Below, piece after piece: positions 54,623 to 64,000 of a stretch of DNA of 64,000 nt. The stretch spans positions 3,534,001-3,598,000 of the forward strand of contig NC_084721.1 of the NCBI RefSeq assembly GCF_033807575.1. Reading direction: 5' to 3'. The DNA comes from Cydia pomonella. Taxonomy: Eukaryota > Arthropoda > Insecta > Lepidoptera > Tortricidae. The notes beneath the pieces are model-generated. The model ran no database searches. It saw only the letters and a list, made by a program, of their open reading frames with translations, and was not told where the DNA came from. Each line of letters starts with the position of its first letter. Position 1 is the first letter of the stretch. The position numbers and the translations under genes are program-made.

Positions 54623-55192
54623 TTACTTTTTGAGGTTAGTAAAAATGAATGTCTCTGATCTGATATAAATCTCACGCCTGCTCTTAAGGAAAAAACTTAA
54701 ATTGCCTACGTGTTGGAATTTCAAGGGAATGTAGATTATATTTCGGGATATCATCGTTAGAATTGAACGATATTGCTTTGCCACTAAACTCAAGCGTGAT
54801 ATGGATGGCAATAAACATTTTTCAGTGCTGTAAAAATATGAATTAGTGCAATTGATGAAGTTCGCATACTTTCCATTGGAGTGGGTATGTTCGGTATCCA
54901 GAAGCGTGAAGCCAACTTGATAATTGTTTGCGATAAATCTGGGTATTAGGATACCTATAGGCGTTAAATAATCATTACGAGGAGAAAAATACCTGACGGT
55001 CGTTAGGAAGTGCTCCAGCTTTGTTAACGCTAGGTCACGGTTACGGACGAACCTCAAAGAAAAACTTTTTTCATCATAAAAAGTCTGAAGTTCAGTAGAA
55101 TAATGTAGCATAAAAGTGGCAAGTATTTTAGTTTTCAAAATTAATATAATATCTTCAGAAAACAACAAACTTGGAAATACCGATACATCCAA
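54623..55192 (-). CDS. Unrecognised 189-codon open reading frame
   Basis: Uninterrupted ATG-to-stop frame beginning MDVSVFPSLLFSEDIILILK. There is no domain, signal peptide or transmembrane segment I can name. Composition is rich in Leu, Ile, Ser, Phe and Asn, as expected for AT-rich DNA. It is the longest frame in the window outside the arrays, and longer than I would expect by chance in DNA of this base composition, but not impossibly so. No splice partners were identified. It may be spurious, a transposon fragment or an orphan intronic gene. Confidence 0.2.
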   Translation of the reverse strand: MDVSVFPSLLFSEDIILILKTKILATFMLHYSTELQTFYDEKSFSLRFVRNRDLALTKLEHFLTTVRYFSPRNDYLTPIGILIPRFIANNYQVGFTLLDTEHTHSNGKYANFINCTNSYFYSTEKCLLPSISRLSLVAKQYRSILTMISRNIIYIPLKFQHVGNLSFFLKSRREIYIRSETFIFTNLKK

Positions 55193-56618
55193 GCTTCTCT
55201 GTACATCTAAACCAGCGGTGAAGCGTCTCTAGAAACCGAATCCCCTATCACCACAGGTCCCAAAAAATTCGAACGGTGTGCCAAACGCATAATTTTTAAT
55301 TTCGATGCACCGTCACTGTTTTTATCGCCAAAGAGAACTCATGTTATTTTGAATTAATGCAAGTTCCAGAGGCCTTCATAGGGGAGAACGTATCTATGTC
55401 GACCTCCTATGCGTGTTGTATCAACATACGAATCGTTACGTACGTGTTTACGTTTACGGCATTTAAAGTCGGTTATATTCCCATTTCATTAGATGTGACC
55501 CGGTAACGAGCAGAAACTAATTGAAGCGATGCACCCGGCTAACGAATGCCTGGAATTATTCAAGCACGTTTACTTAGAGGATCACGGCCGTACGTGGGAG
55601 GCGGAACACATGGCGCGCATATTTGTTTTGGTGCTCGAAGAAGTGCACAATACGTTGCCTCATGCCTCTTACTGAATTATCGAAGCTTTTAATGTTATGG
55701 ATCCCATGGAAGGAGGGTCGTCACCATCACATTATTTTCAAACGATGTGTATCTACAGTCCATACTATTGGACTGATCTTTAGTCCTTGTAACCCTATAT
55801 TCCGCCGCAAACGTATTTGACTCCTGTATGCGTTTGTCGAAGCTGCATTAGCAATGTGACGGCATGTAACGGAATATGGCGGTAGTCGCAACTCCAACCG
55901 CAGGTGCAAGATGATCGTTCTGAGGGCGCCGGACCGCTTCTGCGATACAACATAGTACACTTCTGGGTTTGCATTGCAGCCCGTAAATTTAGGGTTCCTT
56001 TTGTAGTCTATGTTTATTATTCTACCGGCTTCTTTTCTTAACTTAACTTGTTTTCTATTCAAGTATTCATCTTGTTAATTTAACACTTGGTATTCCAAAT
56101 CTATTATTTATAGGCCGTACCAAAGATCATATTCAACAAAAACACGTTCCGCTTCGACAAAAACGATCTTATACATTTTTCAACGCCCGGAGGAGAATTT
56201 TCGAGAGTTGCTTTTAAATTCCGAACGTATCTCGTAAAATCTGTAACGTACAAATGCCGGAGGGTTTCAATGTGCTTAAATCTGGATACAGGGGTGCCGT
56301 TGAAATCGCTTACCGAACGCGGGCGAGTCAAACTATCTGCGGATCCAAAATATAATTGTATTACGGATCACGAAAATATGACAATTCATAAAAGGGTTTA
56401 TTTTAGTAACTTGGCGTAGTGTCTATTAACTATGGCACAGTTTAACATTTGCCCCATCTTTGGCTGAGTACGTTTTTCGTAACGGGAAAGTTAGAGAAAA
56501 GTTAAAACTGCACCATTTGCACCAATTAACGAAGAATGGCTTTGATTGACTGAATGAGAATTTGCGAGAAATGAGGTGCTGTCTTAATCCTATATCTAAA
56601 ATACCTAATGACCACCGT

Positions 56619-56770
56619 AAGGACCACCCCACCCTAGCGCTAACGTCTTTTGAGCGTCGGCGTCTAGTCTTCAGCGCTATGGAAAATGGCGTGGCTACGC
56701 TGCGTATAGCAGCAGCCATAGAATTGACTAGACGCCGACGCTCGGGAGACGCTAGTGTGGGGTGGTCCTT
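56619..56770. mobile_element. Palindromic MITE (AAGGACCACCCCAC ends)
   Basis: AAGGACCACCCCACCCTAGC, TTTTGAGCGTCGGCGTCTAG at the left pair with CTAGACGCCGACGCTCGGGA and GCTAGTGTGGGGTGGTCCTT at the right. It is 152 bp and better preserved than the relative at 16631-16760. Confidence 0.88.
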
Positions 56771-59743
56771 AAAGTGAAACGGACGAAGAAAAAGTTACGG
56801 ATCACGAAGTCACGTTATGCTGGTTCTATCATAATTCCGACTCTCCCGCGCACGCGAAGCTAGTACGAACTCACGGCCTACGGTATTCTCACCACAATTT
56901 CCGACACCCAATACCCCTTTTATTATACTGTATTTGTAACAAATACTTTTAGCCTGGGCCGCCTGGCTGGCGCCTTACCTGCTGAACAATATGGTGTTCA
57001 TTGTGCTCGACGGTTTCCTGTTATTTGGAAAGCGGGATACAAAGCAAACAATTTTTTCAAGTGCCGGCACTTGTATTGTGTGGTCCATGGAAACAGTGCG
57101 CGCGTATAAAATTTGCGTGCACGCACATTCGAAAGCTCTGGTTTAAAAACTTTATCGCATCTATGCGAAGTATGCGGTAGTATTTAAATATTAGAAGAAC
57201 ATTTAAACGATTGGTGTAACTTTCAGAAACTATTACCTACGAAGCTTCCCATTGTTTTAATACCTAACAAAATTCTGTTGTGTTTAAAAGTCTAACCCGT
57301 ATTTGATTATTGCATGGTATTTAAATACTTTCGTGCAATTGACGGTTTTGTTGCAGTATCACGACATTTTGGTTTAATTTTGAGTAGCAGATTTTGATAA
57401 ACAAGCAAATAAATCAAAACATAATTACGTTTTGTCATTAAATAATCCCCCCAAATGATCGAACATGACGGCAGAGGTCGCAGAACAAGACAGAACCTTA
57501 TTTATCTCACTGGCGGTTCTATATTTTTGGATATGCTTTTACAGAGTCTCGTATTTTCACTGACTTAAAAATCCCATTCAATATTTTCTACGAGTAGTGT
57601 TATCTTTGTGGGTGAAAAGACGACCAGCTTTCGTATATCTCGTTTCTAAATAGGCAGAGCAGGAGGGAGTCATATAGAAAGTTTTTGTTGGATTGCTTTG
57701 GCACTGTACCCTAGTTTACAAAGGACTCTTTTTAAGATGAATGTTGCACCGCTGAATGGTTTATAACATCGTCGATGCTTTTAACTACTATATTGAAATG
57801 TGATTAGCGATGCGTTATATTATATCATTAATTTTTATTGTACACTTTCTCATTCACATTTGTACGATTACGGCACACTGCTGCCACGTTTGTTTTAATT
57901 CAATTGCGACTACTGCTTGTAAGGTTATTTAAGTCCAATTGTCTTGAAACAATATTTTCGTTGAGACATGTAAAAGAATCTCAATGGGTTCCCCAGTTTC
58001 TAGCAGCCTGGCGGATATAATTACCAAGAGTAAAATAGCCAAATGAATCCTTAGAACTTAGAAGCATCAGTATCAGTGATTGCGCGAAAATCTGCCATAA
58101 TACATGAATGTTCACGCTAAGTACATCTTCAGTAATAGGTACACCAACAGGAGCGTCAACAAAGACCAGACCGTCCAACAGGGCATCGACACAAGCTGTC
58201 GCAGAACCGAGATGAATGTGGTGCTCGCGTGACAGCGACCAAGATTAATTTTGGGTCACCGAGTAATTAAGTAAAGTGGTGACTGTGCTTTGATCGGGCT
58301 ACAGCGTTAAAAGGGAGTTAATAGTTATGATGCAGGTTGGCGTTCGTCTTTTGTTCCTCCGCGTCTTCCGCTTTGTCCCCGCTGTTGCAGTTGTGTTTGG
58401 ATTTTGCACCTTATTCTATTGTAATAAGCCGAAATGCGTACATATATTTGACGTTTACTGTACGCCGCGGATTCAAGTGCCGCTCTCTGCTCTTTCGGCT
58501 TTTGTTGAACGACGACAGCGACAAGCAATTCAATAGCACACAGGAGAAGGGTAATATACTGCGGGTTTATTATGGTCGCGTCTTTGTCGTTTATAGCTGT
58601 GGTTAATATATGGGTCACTCTCGCACTTGTCAAGATGAACCGTATCTTATACCCAGCGATAAAAGGGCACGTAGGAAATTAAGGAGTAAAAGCCAGTAGA
58701 CTATATACCTGGAGTATATATACCTAATCGAGTCAAAACAGAATAAGGATAAGAGAATTGTATGTAACTTAAAACAATTCCATTCAATAATTCTGGTAAA
58801 GAACGTACGGTTCCAGATAATTCAATAGAACTTTCGCCATGGCATAACTGAAAGTATAACTATGTAAATCCAACATAGACGTTAGACAGCCAGCCTCTTA
58901 TCAATTTACATATGTAACGACATGGCACTCTGACAATTTGCTCGACCTTGAAATAATCGGCAATGGGGGCGGAGACCCAAAATTCTCTGCACATCTTACA
59001 ACTGAAAAGTCTTAAGTGTATGGGAATTTTAAAGGACGTAGTCTATTGTAGCTACTGTAGGAGTGTAGGCGTAGCGTGGGTGAGATTGAAAGCCTAGGTG
59101 AACTAATTCTCATCGCTGAACTAGCACACGTCTCACGAGCCAGTACAGCTTAGGTCTCTGAATACGCATATTTGTTATTGATGTAGGTTATTCTAACGTT
59201 GGATGATGCTTGGTAAGTGATGTGAAGAACATTAACAAACGTTTGCCAAGTTATACACTTTGAGCGAGTCTAATAAAGTACAGTTAGTACAATTAATGTT
59301 ATCGAGCACTGATACGTTTATGGTTGCTTCTAGTGTTTTATTGAGGTTTTTGTGTTAGTATGTTCTCATTTATTAATAATGACTGATTTGGATTTTGCAA
59401 TAAGTATATTCAGGCACTATAGCAGAAGACTTAATTTATTAGGGTATCTGAGCTATATATGTATTTATGAATGACATTTTCTTTGGTTCGCCATAGGTTA
59501 CAACTTAAAACTTATGAGATATAGTATAATAATATGAGTAGTATACTTAGTTGAAGAATAAGGGTATCCGATTTTTAATTTCGAGCGCCTGATTTCGTCA
59601 CTAAAAAAATCTTTGGAAAACGCCGATATCCTATTTTTAAAATACGAGTGCTAGAAATTGGGAATCTAGTGGTATGCCCCAGTCGTTTTCAATTCTATTA
59701 GTAGAATTTAAAAATTGAATGCCTAGTAGTGGAATAGAGCTTA

Positions 59744-59809
59744 TGCGGAAAGAGAAGAGTCGTAGAATGTACGGCCTCCCTTACATTCCACGACTCTTCT
59801 CTTTCCGCA
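59744..59809. repeat. 28 bp stem hairpin
   Basis: TGCGGAAAGAGAAGAGTCGT (59744 on) is complementary to ACGACTCTTCTCTTTCCGCA (to 59809). The stem continues 8 bp with one mismatch, around a 10 base loop. It is probably the core of a small MITE. Confidence 0.9.
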
Positions 59810-59904
59810 CAGACTCTAGTATTGAAGGGAGCCACATAAGTGTTCGATATTCAAAAATCGGTCCCCCATGGTGACATTTGTTTACAACAGGGACCGTGCG
59901 CGTT

Positions 59905-60045
59905 GGAGGGTCTGCCATCTTGTGGTCTGAATCGGAACCATAAACATGCACATTTACACGCCACGTGCTTTCTTGTGCATAGTAGGTTCTGCCATCTTGT
60001 GGGCTACATCGGAACAAAAAACATCACATTTACGCCTCGCGCCAA
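59905..60045 (+). repeat. Imperfect direct repeat pair (TCTGCCATCTTGTGG)
   Basis: TCTGCCATCTTGTGG, CGGAAC...AAACAT and CACATTTAC occur at about 59910-59960 and again at about 59988-60035. The units resemble internal repeats of a moth retroelement. There is no coding evidence. Confidence 0.5.
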
Positions 60046-61969
60046 AAATCTGACGGCTCCTGTGCTGCCTCCTACAGTTCATGCACGATGCACGCTCCCT
60101 ATCACACGACTTATTATAGTCGACGAAATTGCGTCTTTGATTCTAAGTAGGTAGTTGAACAACGGGCATTTCACGGTTACATTCAATTGTGCGTTTGTCC
60201 TTTATTTTTTGTGTTTTGTGACAAAGAAACAGCTATTTCCCACGGCACTGGACCTTGATTGACTGACTAACTGTGTCTAATAAAACTACACGCCTGTCGA
60301 CGGCTTACTTGTATTGGTTTAAGTCCGGAAGTAAAAAGGAAAGGTATTCATTTCGTTATTAAAATCGTAAATATTCAAAAAGTTCGACCACGCTAATGCT
60401 AATACTCGGCTCGGGTATTTTGTGATGGATGAGTACTCGGCCGAGGGCATTCTCTCGCCACTGAACTTGGTACGTGTAATCAAGGTATAAGTTGCAGGTA
60501 CTTCACATAAAATAGGCAGTCGATTACTAAATCGAAACTAATCTTCAGACTCTAAGTAGTTCTAAGCCAATATACCAAAGAGGAATAATTATCAGGGGCC
60601 TAGCCGAGATTCAATCGTACATCGACCAACCAATGCCAAACGAAAAGATACAATGTGTCGGGATGACAGAAGCTACGAAAAGTCACGTGGCCATGCATTA
60701 TTAAGTTTCGATTAGCTTTCTATCGATTGTCATCTTGACTAAGCCCTTTGAAGCGCTCGTAGCCTTATCCAACAATTTACGCACTGCTAGCTGCAAAAAC
60801 CTTCTTGCTAGATTTGATCGTGTTTGTCTATGAAAATAATCGTGATACTTTCAAGCTCGAAAACTTTAAACACTGAAGTTGTTTGCTCGCTTCAAAAAGT
60901 CACTTCCTACCTAAATACGGTTGCTTCCATAACATAACTATCACAGCTCTTTCTCCAAGCAACACTACTCAGCCCAGAAAGAGCCAATGATGATCGTCAT
61001 TCAATAAATTACAGCTATACTCATCGAAAGGCCGGTTGTAGGTAATTATTATAAGCATTATAACTTTAGTGTATCGGCCGGCACTTATAATCCAATAATG
61101 GGTATTGAAAAAACCGATAGTATCATTAGGTTGTACTCAATCTAAAAGCTCTTGTGAATGACTTACATAATTATACAAAATAGAATACACTTAGATCATG
61201 AAGAGTAATTTTAGTGTAACATACGGTTTCAGAGATACGCCCTTTTTAGTTTTATACAATTAAGTAGATTTGGTTCAACACCCAATTATGTCACTAATTA
61301 CTTAGAGCACACATCCTACATTGGCGTAAACGTTGACGAGGATTTGCGACGCTTTGGCATTCAGTTACGGGACAGCTATTCCTAACGAGCGCAGACAAGC
61401 GTTTACGTAAGTTTCAAGAGAACCACTAAAATTGAGTTCTCTAATTCTGATCTCTTGTCAAAAAGACCCTCCTAAGTTCTTAATCCATGACATAGATAAT
61501 GTCACACAAAAAAACATCTTTCATGCATTTTCAGAATTAGAAAATTTACAAGAGTAACCGTTCGTAATTACAACTTGTGGAATGCTCACAAAATACCAAG
61601 ATGCTAAAATGTCATAAATGTCATAATTCTATGTGTTGCATTCGATCGGAGTAATAAAATAAGGTTTATACATAGAGCTACTCCAAAAAGTTCTTAAATC
61701 CTTTAAAAATGGAACTTTAGCCTTTTTTATTCTTTACAATCCGCAGCAATTAGGCCGAATTTCACAAGCTCCAGCTTATAAAACAAACGAAATTTTGTAT
61801 AAAAAACTTAAATTCGTTGTATTTTTTAACTATGATATTGGTATCTGAAGCTACATAAACTAATTACAGGCATGGATATACCTTATCCTATTGTAAGTAC
61901 AAAGATTCAGAGCAATCTAGCTAGTTGTTTTAAAATGAGAGCCTAACTACGTTTGTATGGAGAACCGAG

Positions 61970-62090
61970 CTTGCTGTGGACTATCTGTTGTCTGCCTCTA
62001 CTTTTAATCAATTGTTTCTTTTCTTTTCTTGTATCTTTTTACTGAGGTGTGCCAATAACGAGTATTCTATCTATCTATCGAGTCCCCTAA
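61970..62090 (+). mobile_element. LINE 3' end with (TCTA)n tail
   Basis: CTTTTCTTGTATCTTTTTAC, GAGGTGTGCCAATAACGAGT and TATTCTATCTATCTATC resemble the 3' UTR and microsatellite tail of a common lepidopteran LINE. Nothing further upstream is recognisable. Confidence 0.5.
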
Positions 62091-63029
62091 GAAATGTAGA
62101 AAGTACAAGCGGCACGAGCAGAAAAATCAAAACATATCGCAATAAGAATATCGAGTTAACAACTATACTGGTGGGTAGCCGAGTCCGAAATGCGTTGGGA
62201 AGGTTATGAGTTCTGACAGAAAACATACCCATGTTTTATGTCGCCTGTCGATATGAGTGCCACGGATACGCGTTGAAAAGGTCGACGGAATTGGAATGAC
62301 TACACTTGTCGTTTGCCGTTGACATATCTTTATTTACCCGCTACGTGTCCCGCAGACGGCTTCCTACAGTGGAGGTGGAGTGGGTACTTGTAGTTTAGAA
62401 ATAGGTTCAGGACTATTCAGGTCGGGGTATACAGCCCTCGAGTGGGACACTGGGGAAAAAATCGTAACAAAGTAGTGTACAGTTCAGGGACTTTAATTGT
62501 TGAGCCATTTAGGGTTCACTTTACATTAGAAATGTCATAGCGTTAGTCTTCTTCCTTGCGTTATCCCGGCATTTTAGGCCATGGCCACGGCTCATGGGAG
62601 CCTGGGGCCCGCTTGACAACTATGAACTTGTCAATTAGTATATTAGCTTGACCGTGACCGTACCTTGGAGATTGGCTCTTAAACAGTTATTACAAGGAAG
62701 CATTCTCATTCACTGGGTATCTAAAGATTATAAAGATATATAGATAATTATTGCAAATTAGCAAAGACAAGGCCAGTTACATAACAAATGTCCGCATTTT
62801 TGTATGTTAGTTAGTGTGGGTTAAATCTTGGAAGTTAAATTTGATCCACTTCCGAATTTCGCATATGTAAATCAGATGGCAATGCAATATTATGACGACA
62901 TGGAGCTGATCTGATGACGCGAGACAAGAGGTGGCCACTGGAGCTTTGTGATAAAACAACGCAAACTAATTTTGTTTGTGGTGGTTAGAATTATATCGAC
63001 GAGTATTAGTTGCCTGTGGAAAGAAGAGT

Positions 63030-63053
63030 ACAGTCAGCGATAAAAGCTTCTAC
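63030..63053 (+). mobile_element. MITE terminus matching 8731-8754
   Basis: ACAGTCAGCGATAAAAGCTT followed by CTAC is the exact complement of 8731-8754. The other terminus was not found nearby. Confidence 0.65.
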
Positions 63054-64000
63054 CAAAAATTACTTTATACCAAAAAAAAAATTTGAAATGTCACATCATA
63101 ACTACGACACTCAATGACTCGTCTATTCGTAGTATTCGTTAAACTTTTTTCTCATTAACATAAAGTAAATGTGTTGCTGTTACTTAAGCATGAAGTCTTT
63201 TCAAATATTGAATTGCGCAGTTGGCAAGGCAAATATAATCAATTAAGTATTATTGAAGCAAAACACGGTGCTTTAAACTACGTACCCTTCAACCGTATGA
63301 CCCAAACGAACTATCAAAGACGAACGAAGTTTGTATTTGATTTATTAACGATCAAAGAGAATTTATAAAATATTTATTTTGCAGTTTAATAACATTTAGA
63401 CGTTTCAAAAGCTCGTCGATTCAGAGAACTCATAGTAGATAAAAAAAAATATAAATATTCGGGTAATTCAGAAAAGAAAAAAAAACACTTCAAAAAGTGG
63501 CGGATGTTCCGAAAAGGCACTCTTATTACAACGGAACATGAGTGGTTGTTTTTTAATGATTTTCGGGATTAACCAATTTCTTGTATGAAAGAATATCAGC
63601 CTCCGAATTTTTGATAAATGCATCTCGTGTGTGATGCGTCTAAAAAGGACAAAAGACACCTATGATGTTATACACATATACTTAAGGTAACTAGTGTAAC
63701 TACAGTAGCTAAGGTACTACGGGGATAGAACCTTTAGGGAAATAATTCCAAAATTAACAGTTTGCTTGAAGCCATAAAACGTGAAAATAAAAAGTCTAAA
63801 TTTAAATCTAGGTTAAAAGAAACATTACCATACATTGTAGTAATTAATTACCTACTATAAGTTATTTTAGTTACATAACTGGAGACTGATATAACCCCAC
63901 AGTCAAAATCATTGTTGAGTTTTACGGGGCTATTTTGACTATATTGAATAAAATAAAATAAATAACTAATGTAACTATGTTGTCAATCACACGTGAACCG

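Larger units (their letters stand above)
47290..64000. other. 16.7 kb without a recognisable gene; probable 5' intron of Pellino
   Basis: I could not find exons for the Pellino N-terminus or any other conserved protein. The content is repeats (listed separately) in AT-rich DNA. Since the first visible Pellino exon begins at an intron acceptor (GTTCACAG|ATCGG), transcription must enter from higher coordinates, so at least part of this stretch is intron. Smaller stretches between the listed elements hold nothing I can support. Confidence 0.5.

Noticed and set aside
58325..58633. 102-residue minus-strand frame and overlapping plus frames
   Set aside because: All frames are open simultaneously in a GC-balanced patch. 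No motif or splice context supports one; it was considered as a Pellino 5' exon, but no family match was seen.

Overview
The window looks like a nuclear genome segment of a moth or butterfly. The genes have short GT-AG exons, and their translated products match animal-only families. The intervening DNA is AT-rich and full of repeat families I recognise from Lepidoptera: a tRNA-derived SINE with A and B boxes, repeats ending in CCGGTTTTTT-like tails, palindromic MITEs and 5'-truncated LINE tails. All exon models come from reading splice sites by eye and checking that phases close. No search was run.

Layout. 1-3600: repeats only. 3617-5548 (-): Fer3, a bHLH factor of the Fer3/Nato3 type, four exons. 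5.6-16.8 kb: transposon debris (LINE ends, SINEs, a 1 kb foldback element), plus one tiny cysteine-rich peptide gene at 11379-11474 (+). 16816-20309 (-): Wdr92/DNAAF10, six exons, 357 codons, apparently complete. 21065-33661 (+): Cxxc1/Cfp1 (CpG-binding SET1/COMPASS subunit), ten exons, 495 codons, head-to-head with Wdr92 across a 755 bp shared promoter containing a DRE-like TATCGATA. 33.7-40.2 kb: Cxxc1 3' UTR and repeats. 40399-47280 (-): the last six exons of Pellino. 47.3-64 kb: no recognisable gene; probably the long 5' intron of Pellino, filled with MITEs, LINE fragments and a degenerate tandem repeat.

The most striking feature is shared by three of the four multi-exon genes (Fer3, Cxxc1, Pellino). 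Pieces of at least nine exons have been copied just downstream of the parental exon. The copied piece is usually the 3' part of the exon together with its 5' splice site and a few intron bases. Some are single decayed ghost exons: Fer3 exon 3, Cxxc1 exons 6 and 8, and two Pellino exons. Some are short arrays: Fer3 exon 2 (5 copies) and Cxxc1 exon 9 (parent plus 3). Two have become large, almost perfect minisatellites. Cxxc1 exon 7 has 34 extra units of exactly 106 bp, giving 35 identical splice donors in a row. Pellino's RING-like exon has 19 extra units of exactly 121 bp, giving 20 donors. In the two large arrays the unit length is 1 modulo 3 and read-through quickly meets a stop, so only the first donor makes normal protein. 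In Fer3 exon 2 (120 bp) and Cxxc1 exon 9 (156 bp) the extra donor is in frame and could make longer isoforms. Wdr92 shows nothing of the kind.

The genes do not form a pathway: neuronal/endodermal bHLH factor, dynein-arm/R2TP assembly factor, H3K4 methylation targeting factor, and innate-immunity E3 ligase. The interest lies in local genome dynamics.
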